Shown one piece after another: positions 20,959 through 29,719 of a stretch of DNA of 44,240 nucleotides. This stretch comes from JAUVDZ01 sp042568205 (GTDB lineage Bacteria > Patescibacteriota > Gracilibacteria > UBA1369 > PNNO01). The notes below the pieces were generated by a model that had not been told where the DNA came from, did not search any database, and saw only the letters and a list, made by a program, of their open reading frames with translations. Where the stretch lies: positions 1 through 44,240 of the forward strand of contig JBHPJE010000009.1 in assembly GCA_042568205.1 (NCBI GenBank). The letters run 5' to 3'. The first letter of the stretch is position 1. Each line of letters opens with the position of its first letter. Made by a program: the position numbers and the translations under genes.

Positions 20959-21726
20959 ATGGAAATTTTATTAGTTCTCGGCGTATTAGTCGTTGGAGTT
21001 GCAATCTTTGCTGTTGGCGTTTACAACTCATTGATCGTACTTAAAAACAAAGTTGATGAAGGATGGGCAGATATCGATACTCAACTTAAAAGAAGATGGG
21101 ACCTTATCCCAAATATGGTTGAGACTGTAAAAGGATATGCAAAACATGAAGACAAAGTATTTATTCAAGTAACTGAAGCAAGAACAGCTGCAATGGCTGC
21201 AAAAACACCAGATGCGCATGGAAAAGCTGAAAATATGTTAACTTCTACATTAAAAAGCTTATTTGCAGTTGCTGAAAATTATCCAGAATTAAAAGCAAAT
21301 CAAAACTTTATGGATTTGCAGGCAACTTTAAAAGAAATTGAAGAACACATTCAAATGTCTCGAAGATACTACAATGGAACAGTTCGTGACTTTAATACAA
21401 AATTACAAGTATTCCCAAATAATATCGTTGCAGGAATTTTAGGATTTAAAGACCGTGAATTCTTTGAAATTGGAGATGATGAAAAGCAAAATGTTAAAGT
21501 AAGCTTTAAGGATGAAGAAAAACCAGCAGCACCAGCTGCAGCGCCTGCTGCGCCTGAACCAAAAGCTGAAGAACTAAAAGCTGAAGAACCAAAGGTTGAA
21601 GAACCACCTGCAGAGGAACCTCCTAAAGAGGAAGAACCAAAGGTTGAAGAACCACCTGCAGAAGAACCTCCTAAAGAGGAAGAACCAAAGGCTGAAGAGC
21701 CACCAGCTGAAGAAAAACCTGAATAA
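20959..21726 (+). CDS. LemA-family protein with acidic Pro/Glu repeat tail
   Basis: An N-terminal membrane segment (1-22) is followed by the LemA helical domain: V-Y-N-S-L-I-V-L-K-N-K-V-D-E-G-W-A-D-I-D-type opening, R-R-W-D-L-I-P-N-M-V-E-T-V-K-G-Y, and F-N-T-K-L-Q-V-F-P-N-N-I-V-A. From about residue 182 comes a low-complexity tail of Ala/Pro, then Glu/Pro/Lys. It includes a 48-bp DNA repeat (21583-21630 and 21631-21678, third degenerate copy at 21679-21720). LemA function is unresolved. The pairing with the DUF2207 protein 11 bases downstream is common in bacteria. A TATAAC box at 20944-20949 predicts a nearly leaderless mRNA. Confidence 0.9.
   Translation: MEILLVLGVLVVGVAIFAVGVYNSLIVLKNKVDEGWADIDTQLKRRWDLIPNMVETVKGYAKHEDKVFIQVTEARTAAMAAKTPDAHGKAENMLTSTLKSLFAVAENYPELKANQNFMDLQATLKEIEEHIQMSRRYYNGTVRDFNTKLQVFPNNIVAGILGFKDREFFEIGDDEKQNVKVSFKDEEKPAAPAAAPAAPEPKAEELKAEEPKVEEPPAEEPPKEEEPKVEEPPAEEPPKEEEPKAEEPPAEEKPE
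21583..21720 (+). repeat. 48-bp tandem repeat in the LemA tail
   Basis: Two almost identical 48-bp units (21583-21630 and 21631-21678, one base different in the part compared) and a diverged third (21679-21720) encode E-E-P-K-V-E-E-P-P-A-E-E-P-P-K-E. Such repeats tend to vary in copy number between strains. Confidence 0.85.
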
Positions 21727-21737
21727 ACCCTTTACTG

Positions 21738-23495
21738 ATGAAAAAACTACTTTTATCGCTATTTGCGGCATTATTTCTGCTACCGAGTGTGGCAAATGCA
21801 CAAGCATTAGATCACGGCTACAGCTGGGATCTACCAGAGTTCATTCAAAATATTGAAATCAAAGAAAGCGGTAAAATATTAGTTGAAGAAAAAATAATTG
21901 CTGATTTTACTCGTGAAGCACACCATGGAATATATCGGGAAATCCCAGTCAGCTATAGAAATCAATATGGGAATCCATTCAACTTAAAATTCAAATTAAT
22001 AAGTGTAACTGATGAGAATGGTAATCCTCATCCAATAGCACAACATGGCAAGGAATGGGATAATTATTTAATAAAAATCGGAAGCGCAGATGTTGAGTTA
22101 GACACTAAAGTCACATACAACATTAAATATGAAATAGATAGAGCATTGGGCTATTTTGGAAATCATGATGAACTATATTGGAATGCATATACTGATTGGG
22201 AAATCCCAGTTTTATACTCCGAAGTAAATGTAAAAATTCCCAAAGGCGCAGTTTTAGATGATGTAAGAGCCACTTGTTATACTGGATCTTATGGATCAAC
22301 TGAAACAAACTGCAGTGCCAGTTTTGTAAACGCGGATACGATAAGTATCAAAAAACCGAATATAAGTTATCCTTACGATGCTTTTACAATTGTTACTGGC
22401 TGGCCAAAAGGTTTAGTTGCTAAACCTAATATTGTTCAGGAAATCTTCTGGTTCGTTCAGGACAACTGGGCGCTATTAATTCCTCTTCTTGTATTCCTGG
22501 GATTATTTTTTAAATGGTGGTACACAGGACGCGACCCAAAAACTAAAGATACAATTATCCCTAGATATAAGCCACCTGAGGGCTTAACACCAACTGAAGT
22601 AGGAACAATTATTGATGAACAGGTAGATCTTCGCGATATTTCTGCAGTTATTATTGACTATGCAGTAAAGGGATATATAAAAATCACTGAAATTAAGACA
22701 AAGAAAGCGATCTTTTTTGATAAAACTGACTATGAACTGACAAAGCTTAAAGAATATATGGATGCTCCAAACATCAAACCTCATGAAAAAGATGTTTTGG
22801 GTGAAATCTTCAAAACTAAAGATGCTGTTAAACTTTCTTCACTAAAATATAAATTTTATAGAAAACTAAAAACTATTAAAGAAGATCTATATAAAGATTT
22901 AGTAAAAGACAAATTCTTTGTTCACAATCCTGAAAATGTAAGGGCAACTTATATTGGAATTGGAGGGATTATATTAGGAGCACAAATGTTTGTAGGTGGA
23001 TTAGTTATTGAAATGTTGGGATGGACCATGTTTTTAAGCCTTATTGCTTCAGGTATCATGATTATTGCATTTGGAAGAATCATGCCGCGAAAATCTCTAA
23101 AAGGTGCAAGAGCTTTAGTTGAAATTAAAGGTCTTGAAGAATATATCAGAACAGCAGAAAAAGATCGTATTAAATTCCAGGAAGATCAAAACCTATTCTT
23201 TGAAAAACTGCTTCCTTATGCCATGGTTTTAGGACTAGGTGATAAATGGGCAGGTGCTTTTAAAGACATCTACAAAAAACCACCAGCATGGTTTGATGGA
23301 GCTGATGTTGATGGATTTGATTCATACAGATTAGTAAACAGACTAAACAACTTTAATACTCACGCAACTACTGCATTCGCTTCTTCACCAAGAAGCTCAG
23401 GCGGTGGCGGATCATCAGCATGGAGCGGTGGAAGTGGATTCTCTGGAGGTTTCTCAGGAGGAGGATTTGGTGGTGGCGGTGGAGGTGGATGGTAG
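21738..23495 (+). CDS. DUF2207 predicted membrane protein
   Basis: A 585-residue protein with a cleavable signal (1-22, A-N-A-Q-A). An extracellular beta domain (about 25-225) has the DUF2207 opening I-E-I-K-E-S-G-K-I-L-V-E-E-K-I and G-I-Y-R-E-I-P. A membrane segment lies near 240-256, cytosolic domains follow, and two more membrane segments lie near 410-450. The C-terminus is G-G-G-G-S-S-A-W-S-G-G-S-G-F, ending in a Gly run and Trp, the usual Gly-rich end of this family. DUF2207 and LemA proteins commonly occur side by side; function unknown. Confidence 0.88.
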   Translation: MKKLLLSLFAALFLLPSVANAQALDHGYSWDLPEFIQNIEIKESGKILVEEKIIADFTREAHHGIYREIPVSYRNQYGNPFNLKFKLISVTDENGNPHPIAQHGKEWDNYLIKIGSADVELDTKVTYNIKYEIDRALGYFGNHDELYWNAYTDWEIPVLYSEVNVKIPKGAVLDDVRATCYTGSYGSTETNCSASFVNADTISIKKPNISYPYDAFTIVTGWPKGLVAKPNIVQEIFWFVQDNWALLIPLLVFLGLFFKWWYTGRDPKTKDTIIPRYKPPEGLTPTEVGTIIDEQVDLRDISAVIIDYAVKGYIKITEIKTKKAIFFDKTDYELTKLKEYMDAPNIKPHEKDVLGEIFKTKDAVKLSSLKYKFYRKLKTIKEDLYKDLVKDKFFVHNPENVRATYIGIGGIILGAQMFVGGLVIEMLGWTMFLSLIASGIMIIAFGRIMPRKSLKGARALVEIKGLEEYIRTAEKDRIKFQEDQNLFFEKLLPYAMVLGLGDKWAGAFKDIYKKPPAWFDGADVDGFDSYRLVNRLNNFNTHATTAFASSPRSSGGGGSSAWSGGSGFSGGFSGGGFGGGGGGGW

Positions 23496-23497
23496 AA

Positions 23498-25471
23498 TTA
23501 AAATCCAAGTTCTTCCCTTAGCATTTCAACTTCGTCTCGTAGTTCTGCTGCTTTTTCAAATTCTAAGTTTAATGAAGCTAAATCCATTTGATCTTCAAGA
23601 GTCTTAATCAAATGTTTCATTTCTTCTTTTGGTACGCTCTTCATATCTCGATGCTTATCTTCTTTTGGACCGCCATGAAGCGTTATCTCCTTTACAGCTT
23701 TTATAATCGTCTGAGGGGTAATTCCGTGCTTCTTATTATGTGCTACTTGCTTAGCTCGACGTCGTTCAGTTTCACCAATTGCCTGCTTCATTGCATCTGT
23801 CATTTTATCTGCGTACATCACAACATGCCCATTAACATTGCGTGCGCATCTACCAATAGTTTGAATCAAAGCTGAAGCTGACCTTAAAAATCCTTGTTTA
23901 TCTGCATCTAAAATCCCAATAAACGAAACCTCAGGAAGATCTAATCCTTCACGTAAAAGATTGATTCCAACAAGTACATCAAATTTTCCAAGCCGTAAAT
24001 CACGTAGGATTTCAATCCTTTCAAGTGTATCCACATCAGAATGGAGATATCTGACTTTAATCCCCTGTTCACTTAAATAATCAGTAAATTCTTCAGCACT
24101 TTTCTTAGTTAAAGTTGTGATCAACACACGCTCTTTCATTTTCATTCGACCATGAATTTCTTTTAATAAATCATCAACCTGACCTTTAGAAGGGCGAACC
24201 TCAACAGCTGGATCAACAAGCCCGGTTGGACGAATAATCTGCTCAACAACTTTATTCTTGGTCTTTGCCATTTCATATTTTCCTGGAGTTGCAGATACAT
24301 AAACAGCCCGCTTTACATGCCCTTCAAACTCCTCAAATTTAAGAGGACGATTATCAAGAGCCGAAGGCATTCTGAATCCATGCTCAATCAAAGTCTGCTT
24401 TCGAGATAAATTCCCATTATGCATTGCTCCAATTTGTGGAACAGTCATGTGCGACTCATCAATAATAACTAAAAAGTCATCTGGGAAATAATCAATTAAA
24501 GTTGCAGGTTGTTCACCTGGCTCACGTGCATTTAAATATCTTGTATAGTTCTCGATTCCGCTGCAGTATCCCGTTTCTAAAAGCATCTCAATGTCATATT
24601 CGGTTCGGGTTTTTATACGTTCTGCTTCAATATTTTTACCCATTTTCTTAAGCTGATCATATCTCTCCTTAAGATCTACCTGAATCATGTCCACTGATGC
24701 TTTAATTCTTTCTTCAGTTGTAACCGAATGCTTTGCCGGAAAGATTTTAACATCTGAAAGCTCCTGCAATTCTTCACCAGTAAATGCATCTGCTTCGGTA
24801 ATTCTTTCAAGCTCATCTCCAAAAAATTCCAAACGAAAAATCGAATCACCCGAAGGTGGATAAATCTCTACAGTATCACCAATTGCATGAAACATTCCAC
24901 GACGAAATTCTAATTGCGACCTTGTGTATTGAATATCTGTTAAATGTCTTAATATCTTATCTCGCTTATAAGTTTCACCTGATTTAATTTCTACTGAAAC
25001 ATTCTCATATTCTGCAACATTTCCAAGTCCATAAATACATGACACTGAAGCCACAATTAAAACATCTTTTCGGGTAAGCAAATTCTGTGTTGCCTGATGC
25101 CGATACTTATCAATTTCCTCATTAATTGATGAATCTTTTTCAATATAAGTATCAGTTGCCGGCAAATATGCTTCTGGCTGATAATAATCATAATAAGAAA
25201 CAAAATAACTAATCGCATTCTCCGGAAAAAACTCCTGAAACTCAGTACAAAGCTGAGCAGTTAAAGTTTTATTATGAGCAAGAATTAAAGTAGGTTTTTG
25301 AATCTGCTCTACAATATTAGCCATAACAAAGGTTTTTCCTGTTCCTGTAGCTCCCATCAATACTTGATGCCTTTCTTTTTTATTAATTCCTTTAACAAGC
25401 GCATCAATAGCTTCAGGCTGATCGCCCATTGGCTTAAAATCCGATACCAATTTGAATTCATTGTTGCTCAT
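23498..25471 (-). CDS. uvrB: UvrABC system protein B
   Basis: The 657-residue helicase-like damage-verification subunit of nucleotide excision repair. Walker A is G-A-T-G-T-G-K-T (40-47). The damage-probing beta-hairpin is in S-Y-Y-D-Y-Y-Q-P-E-A-Y. D-E-S-H is the Walker B motif, with V-S-A-T-P-G and G-R-C-A-R-N-V-N-G as later helicase motifs. A C-terminal UVR motif (L-E-F-E-K-A-A-E-L-R-D-E) contacts UvrC. ATG 25471 (MSNNEFKL) is preferred over an in-frame TTG two codons upstream. No uvrA or uvrC lies in the window. Confidence 0.97.
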   Translation of the reverse strand: MSNNEFKLVSDFKPMGDQPEAIDALVKGINKKERHQVLMGATGTGKTFVMANIVEQIQKPTLILAHNKTLTAQLCTEFQEFFPENAISYFVSYYDYYQPEAYLPATDTYIEKDSSINEEIDKYRHQATQNLLTRKDVLIVASVSCIYGLGNVAEYENVSVEIKSGETYKRDKILRHLTDIQYTRSQLEFRRGMFHAIGDTVEIYPPSGDSIFRLEFFGDELERITEADAFTGEELQELSDVKIFPAKHSVTTEERIKASVDMIQVDLKERYDQLKKMGKNIEAERIKTRTEYDIEMLLETGYCSGIENYTRYLNAREPGEQPATLIDYFPDDFLVIIDESHMTVPQIGAMHNGNLSRKQTLIEHGFRMPSALDNRPLKFEEFEGHVKRAVYVSATPGKYEMAKTKNKVVEQIIRPTGLVDPAVEVRPSKGQVDDLLKEIHGRMKMKERVLITTLTKKSAEEFTDYLSEQGIKVRYLHSDVDTLERIEILRDLRLGKFDVLVGINLLREGLDLPEVSFIGILDADKQGFLRSASALIQTIGRCARNVNGHVVMYADKMTDAMKQAIGETERRRAKQVAHNKKHGITPQTIIKAVKEITLHGGPKEDKHRDMKSVPKEEMKHLIKTLEDQMDLASLNLEFEKAAELRDEVEMLREELGF

Positions 25472-25600
25472 AGCCAAATAATTCTACCAGAAAATGTCAA
25501 ATTTGCAATATCCTAGGAATTAATCAAGGTAAAAAAATTGCTTTTAAATTTTAAAAGGACATAATCAACTCAGCGCTCAAATAGAACTTAATCTAAAACT

Positions 25601-26131
25601 ATGAAAAAGTTTCTCTCTTACTCTATTGTCGCGACTCTATTTATTGTTGTGATGGGCGTAATGGTCATTTTTGGTGTATTCGATATTAAATCTGGTTCTC
25701 TGGATTTGATTGGAGTCAATTCTAATGTGAATCCAGTTGATATCCATAATGAGATCGTTGAAGAAGTTCATAGTGTTGCTCTAGGGACATCAGAAGTATC
25801 TCAACTTTTTAGCGATTTAAATGTTGATAGTAGTTTGGATTCAATTAAAAGAGAAGTTGAAACAGTAAATGATAAAATGCGTAAATTGAATAAACTTATC
25901 ATGCAGCTCGAAAACAACAATAAACAAGCAGCAGTTACTGAAGGATATGAATCATATGGGAAAGCATTAGAAGTTTGGGTAAACAACTATCTAAAATCAT
26001 TCACCTTTTTTGAACAAAAAGGCTTAAGTCAGGAAAATATAGATTCATTTAAAGAGTCTATCAACAATGCTCAAAATAGCCTTAATGAAGCCCACAACTC
26101 CTATACGGAAATTTTAAATTCTGCTCGCTAA
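25601..26131 (+). CDS. Membrane-anchored helical protein (176 aa)
   Basis: One N-terminal membrane segment (residues 8-28) is followed by an exported helical part. This has long amphipathic stretches (V-E-T-V-N-D-K-M-R-K-L-N-K-L-I-M-Q-L-E-N-N-N-K-Q), suggesting a coiled coil, and ends with a second Asn/Ser-rich helix. No family is recognised. It stands alone, converging on the large deacetylase gene with a 4-base overlap. Confidence 0.65.
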   Translation: MKKFLSYSIVATLFIVVMGVMVIFGVFDIKSGSLDLIGVNSNVNPVDIHNEIVEEVHSVALGTSEVSQLFSDLNVDSSLDSIKREVETVNDKMRKLNKLIMQLENNNKQAAVTEGYESYGKALEVWVNNYLKSFTFFEQKGLSQENIDSFKESINNAQNSLNEAHNSYTEILNSAR

Positions 26132-28323
26132 TACGTATAATTATTCCCTGCATTCCATAATGCATAACCCTGCCAACCTTCATCGTTGGTTGCTTTTACC
26201 TGCTCATCAATATACCACTGTCCATAATTATTCACTCGCCATGCAAACGCCTGAAGCCAAGGTCTGATTTCAGTATCAGTTCCTTCTAAATATTTTTCAA
26301 ATAACTTAATACTTTCAGATACAAAATAATAGGGTGCATCACCTGGATTTGCATGTCCACCAAATCCCGGACCAAAATGTGAAGGATAAACCATCGGATA
26401 AACAACATCAATATAAGGACCTAAGCAAGCCATTTTTTGCCCTGTTGATCTTGAATCATATTCATTATTCCATACAATCACACCATAAACATCAAGACTT
26501 AATTTGCTTTCATAAGGTTTCAATCGATCATTCACCCGAACAATAAAATTTCTGATAACTTCATACTTCTCCATGTTCGCCTCATCAAAATTATAATCAG
26601 TCTGACTAACCGGACCTAACGTTGGAAAGCGAATATAGTCGAATTGAATTTCATCGATTCCAGCCATAGCTAATTCTTCTACAAGTCCCAAAATATAGTC
26701 CTGAGTTTCTTCATTTGAAGGATCCAACCAAACAACCCCCTCACGATTTGCCCAAGGCCCACCACCTGAACTTTGAATTGCTAAATCAGGCCTATTTGCA
26801 GAAAGTGTAATATCTTTAAAAATCACAATTCGCGCAGCTAAATAGATGCCTTTCTCATGCCAATATCTCACATAGTTATCAAGATCTGGATAAAGAATTC
26901 TATCCTGCGAAGCTAAAGGTTCATCAGTTTCAAAATACACATGTCCATCAATCTCCTTAACATCAAATACAATTAATTGACCACCATTCTCTTTCATTTG
27001 ATCAATTATTCTTGGACCTTCATCAGAAGTCGCACTATAAGCAGTTAAATAAACTCCCCATGGCTGCTCTGCATCCGTCTTTTGTTTAACAAAAAATAAA
27101 GGAATATCTGGAATTACAACTTCTTCATCAGCTTCAAAATTTGCATCTGGATTTGCCTCAATTATTACTTCTTTAAAATCGCTTACTCGATAATGCCGGG
27201 AATTTGAAAGAAACTTTTCAGCAATAGAAACTTCTTCTTCTCCTGTAATTTTATAATAGTGTTTGCCATTTTTAAAAGTAAGATCTTTTGGCTTATTAAC
27301 TTGGAATTTACTCCATTTATATTCTATATATTTCCATAAAGTTTTACCTCCTGAATTTGCTGGTGTGTACTCAAAAGAAGCGCATTCTTCATATGGTAAA
27401 GGTTGTTCATCAATATATTCAATGCCAGCAACAAATGGATTAAATTTTAAAGATTTTTCTGATCTTTCGATTTCACCAGACTCACGATTAAAATGCCTAA
27501 TCCATTCTTCATCAATTGCTTGAATTCTTGGAATCATCATTGCATCAAATTCAGGGTCATTTGGAAGTCGCGAAGGTCTTGCACCAACTAAAAATGCTGC
27601 ATCAACAAATTCATCAATCACTGCCATTTCCTCTTCTCCATCAGGATAAAGCCCATTTGGATAAGCAAGTGAAGTCATTTCAAATCCTATATAATCTTCT
27701 GCTTCTTGAAGAGTTTTTCTAATGTCTTCAGCTGAAGTTTCACTAAGATCATCATGGTAATAAGTGTGGCTTGCAACCTCGCGGCCAGTTTCTAATAAAT
27801 ACTCAATTTTACGCTCGAATCTTCCTGGCTGACCAAATCCTCCAGGCAATACAAAAAATGTTGCCTGCGGTCCAAAATCAGGATAATCCTGTACAAATTG
27901 ATCAAGCACACCAACTGCAGATCTTTCGTTCACTGTTTCATCAGAATGATATGTAAACTGATCCATGCTTGCATCATCAAAAGTTAAAACAAATGGTCGT
28001 TTATTAAACTCAAGACGCGAAAAATCCATAGCTATAAATTCATCAACAGTCACAGGCCGAAAATCGTTATTATAAAGCCATAAAAGATCATTGTAAAATG
28101 TATCAAAAGAACGTGTCCATCTTGAATCAATCTCTCCAAAATTATGATATTCAAGAATAGGAATCCTTGGTGGATTATCAGGATCTAAAGCAATTTTAAC
28201 TATTTCTGGAGTTTCAACTGGCGGCTCATCAAGTGTCGGAATTGGCTGAGACTTCTGAAAAGTAGTCAAAAATGCAATCAGACCGACAACTAAAATGGCT
28301 ACTATAATTCTTAGGATTTTCAT
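26128..28323 (-). CDS. Exported NodB deacetylase fused to a DUF4015-like glycosidase domain
   Basis: A 731-residue exported protein with an N-terminal anchor (5-21). Residues about 50-290 form a NodB polysaccharide deacetylase: I-P-I-L-E-Y-H-N-F, F-V-L-T-F-D-D-A-S (catalytic Asp pair) and A-S-H-T-Y-Y-H-D (H-x-x-x-H metal motif), then S-L-A-Y-P-N-G. Residues about 335-400 look LysM-like (Y-K-I-T-G-E-E-E-V-S-I-A-E-K, E-A-N-P-D, V-V-I-P-D). Residues about 420-731 match the DUF4015 putative glycoside hydrolase, with G-V-V-W-L-D-P-S-N, D-E-I-Q-F-D-Y-I-R-F-P and V-V-Y-P-M-V-Y-P. Together these suggest a cell-wall or exopolysaccharide remodelling enzyme that deacetylates and cleaves a glycan. The substrate is unknown. 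Confidence 0.88.
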   Translation of the reverse strand: MKILRIIVAILVVGLIAFLTTFQKSQPIPTLDEPPVETPEIVKIALDPDNPPRIPILEYHNFGEIDSRWTRSFDTFYNDLLWLYNNDFRPVTVDEFIAMDFSRLEFNKRPFVLTFDDASMDQFTYHSDETVNERSAVGVLDQFVQDYPDFGPQATFFVLPGGFGQPGRFERKIEYLLETGREVASHTYYHDDLSETSAEDIRKTLQEAEDYIGFEMTSLAYPNGLYPDGEEEMAVIDEFVDAAFLVGARPSRLPNDPEFDAMMIPRIQAIDEEWIRHFNRESGEIERSEKSLKFNPFVAGIEYIDEQPLPYEECASFEYTPANSGGKTLWKYIEYKWSKFQVNKPKDLTFKNGKHYYKITGEEEVSIAEKFLSNSRHYRVSDFKEVIIEANPDANFEADEEVVIPDIPLFFVKQKTDAEQPWGVYLTAYSATSDEGPRIIDQMKENGGQLIVFDVKEIDGHVYFETDEPLASQDRILYPDLDNYVRYWHEKGIYLAARIVIFKDITLSANRPDLAIQSSGGGPWANREGVVWLDPSNEETQDYILGLVEELAMAGIDEIQFDYIRFPTLGPVSQTDYNFDEANMEKYEVIRNFIVRVNDRLKPYESKLSLDVYGVIVWNNEYDSRSTGQKMACLGPYIDVVYPMVYPSHFGPGFGGHANPGDAPYYFVSESIKLFEKYLEGTDTEIRPWLQAFAWRVNNYGQWYIDEQVKATNDEGWQGYALWNAGNNYTY

Positions 28324-28393
28324 TTAGAGAATTTGGTGACGTAGGTAAGATTTTATTGGAAGCATGCGTGAATTGCAAGGTTTTGTTTTGGGA

Positions 28394-28425
28394 ATGAAGG
28401 CTGGCGGGATTGTAGGTGCCTTCAT
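28394..28425 (-). terminator. Hairpin behind the small membrane-protein operon
   Basis: ATGAAGGC (28394-28401) and GCCTTCAT (28418-28425) form an 8-bp stem with a 16-base loop, just downstream (reverse strand) of the operon ending at 28431. There is no clear U run, so termination is uncertain. Confidence 0.45.
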
Positions 28426-28430
28426 GTGAT

Positions 28431-28589
28431 CTATTTGCCAGCATAGTGGCAAATAAGCAAGAAGGCTATGAGAAGGATTGGCACACCACTGAGAGTGATG
28501 ATGAGCCAGAAAAGAGGCGGGTTCTTGGAAGTCGGCTTTGTTGGACCATTGAGTTCAGCCTGGTCACGGCTTTGTCCTGAAACGATCAT
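28431..28589 (-). CDS. Tiny single-span membrane protein C (52 aa)
   Basis: ATG 28589 to TAG 28431: 52 residues with a polar N-terminus (M-I-V-S-G-Q-S-R-D-Q-A) and one hydrophobic segment at about 27-49 (F-W-L-I-I-T-L-S-G-V-P-I-L-L-I-A-F), ending H-Y-A-G-K. The ATG overlaps the stop of the 35-aa gene upstream (ATGA), so translation is coupled. It is GC-rich. A longer frame to 28652 lies in the other gene's reading region and is not preferred. Confidence 0.6.
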   Translation of the reverse strand: MIVSGQSRDQAELNGPTKPTSKNPPLFWLIITLSGVPILLIAFLLICHYAGK

Positions 28590-28693
28590 GGGATTGCCCT
28601 CACGATCAGAGCTATAGCTCCAATTGCCAGAAGTATTCCGGCAATCGTCCAAATCATAGAGTCGTTCTTTCCTTGAGAGTGCGGTCTCGACAT
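28586..28693 (-). CDS. Tiny single-span membrane protein B (35 aa)
   Basis: ATG 28693 to TGA 28586 encodes 35 residues: a polar, basic N-terminus (M-S-R-P-H-S-Q-G-K-N-D-S) and one membrane helix (M-I-W-T-I-A-G-I-L-L-A-I-G-A-I-A-L-I-V). A strong GGGGAGGGG ribosome site ends 4 bases upstream. It has the same length and layout as the 35-aa protein at 28717-28824, which also begins M-x-R. No known family. Confidence 0.6.
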   Translation of the reverse strand: MSRPHSQGKNDSMIWTIAGILLAIGAIALIVRAIP

Positions 28694-28716
28694 TGTCCCC
28701 TCCCCGTTGTTAGCGG

Positions 28717-28824
28717 TTAAAGAATCCCTATCAATTTCAAGATAAGGAGTCCAAGTGCAATAAACAGAAATCCTAAACCAACAGGCGAAACTGTACTTAG
28801 TTCACCACCTGATTTGCGTGGCAT
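28717..28824 (-). CDS. Tiny single-span membrane protein A (35 aa)
   Basis: ATG 28824 to stop 28717 encodes 35 residues: M-P-R-K-S-G-G-E-L-S-T-V-S-P then a hydrophobic helix (V-G-L-G-F-L-F-I-A-L-G-L-L-I-L-K-L-I). TAGGAGG sits 6 bases upstream, which fixes this start; a longer frame to 28920 lacks a ribosome site and reaches into the promoter. It is the first gene of a three-gene micro-operon with its own near-consensus promoter. The function is unknown; size and layout recall type I toxin peptides or small membrane-complex subunits. Confidence 0.65.
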   Translation of the reverse strand: MPRKSGGELSTVSPVGLGFLFIALGLLILKLIGIL

Positions 28825-28911
28825 GTTTCGCCTCCTAAGTTTTTGCGCCAGCCTTATAAAAGAGCAGACGCATTGCACATTAAAGTGAATGGCTATACGC
28901 CATGGATCCGA

Positions 28912-28940
28912 ATCATACATTCCTTAGCTGCTTGTGTCAA
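28912..28940 (-). promoter_or_regulatory. Sigma-70 promoter of the three small membrane-protein genes
   Basis: Reverse-strand TTGACA (28940-28935), a 17-base spacer and TATGAT (28917-28912). The predicted leader is about 80 bases and contains an ATGGC...GCCAT hairpin (28889-28904). The -35 element lies within 6 bases of the forward TATAAT of the next gene. Confidence 0.8.
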
Positions 28941-28945
28941 TGTGC

Positions 28946-28951
28946 TATAAT
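28946..28951 (+). promoter_or_regulatory. -10 box of the inositol-monophosphatase-like gene
   Basis: TATAAT ends 6 bases before ATG 28958, so the predicted transcription start coincides with the start codon: a candidate leaderless mRNA. No good -35 is seen. It is back to back with the reverse promoter at 28912-28940. Confidence 0.6.
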
Positions 28952-28957
28952 CAAACT

Positions 28958-29719
28958 ATGAACTATACAGAATTTGCAGTACAAACAGCACAGGAATGTG
29001 GAAAAATCCTCATGCAATATTACAACAAACCCGATCTCAAATTTGAACGAAAAGGATACAACGATCCTGCGACTGAAGCTGATTTAGCATCAGAAAAACA
29101 TGCAATTTCACAGATTCGCGAAACATTTCCTGACCACGCAATTTTGGCTGAAGAATCGGGAAAATCCGACAAAGAATCAGATTATATTTGGATAATTGAT
29201 CCTTTAGATGGAACTTCAAACTTTAAACATGGCTTGCCGATTTTTTGTGTTTCAATAGGACTCGAATATAAAGGTGAAATAATTGCTGGCGCAGTTTACA
29301 ATCCTCGCATCGATGAAATGTTTTCTGCTGAAAAAGGCAAAGGTGCATTTCTCAACAACGAACCAATCAAAGTAACTGACCGTGAAACAAAAGAATTCTG
29401 TGCGGTTGCAACTGGCTTTGCTCCAAAACCAGAAATCATTGAAAAAAATCTACCAAACTTCAACAATTTCATGAAAGAAGGTTTTTTAATTAGACGAATG
29501 GGCGCAGCTGCAATTGATCTTTGCTACACAGCATGTGGTCATTTTGATGGATTTTGGGAAATCGGCTTATCCCCTTGGGACATCGCTGCTGGAAGCCTGA
29601 TAGTGAAAGAAGCTGGAGGAAAAGTCACTCAAATGGATGGAGATCCACTTACAATGAAATCGCCAACAATCCTTGCTACCAATGGCAAGCTTCATGAGAC
29701 AATGATGGAATTGCTTTAA
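28958..29719 (+). CDS. Inositol-monophosphatase family protein (SuhB-like)
   Basis: A 253-residue Mg-dependent sugar/inositol phosphatase-like protein. A-E-E-S (Glu65), I-D-P-L-D-G-T (Asp81, Asp84) and the late P-W-D-I-A-A-G give the full metal-binding set; residue 42 (E-A-D) matches the family T-x-x-D-x-x-x-E motif. Members dephosphorylate myo-inositol phosphate, fructose-1,6-bisphosphate or PAP; the substrate is undecided. ATG 28958 (MNYTEFAV) fits the family start; the frame upstream to 28934 is rejected because the -10 box lies in it. Confidence 0.9.
   Translation: MNYTEFAVQTAQECGKILMQYYNKPDLKFERKGYNDPATEADLASEKHAISQIRETFPDHAILAEESGKSDKESDYIWIIDPLDGTSNFKHGLPIFCVSIGLEYKGEIIAGAVYNPRIDEMFSAEKGKGAFLNNEPIKVTDRETKEFCAVATGFAPKPEIIEKNLPNFNNFMKEGFLIRRMGAAAIDLCYTACGHFDGFWEIGLSPWDIAAGSLIVKEAGGKVTQMDGDPLTMKSPTILATNGKLHETMMELL

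Noticed and set aside
21574..21807. Reverse frame over the LemA tail
   Set aside because: It is the complement of the Glu/Pro repeat and is a low-complexity shadow.
28431..28652. 73-residue reading of the third small membrane protein
   Set aside because: The extra N-terminal part overlaps the 35-aa gene in another frame and has no ribosome site; ATG 28589 is coupled to the upstream stop.
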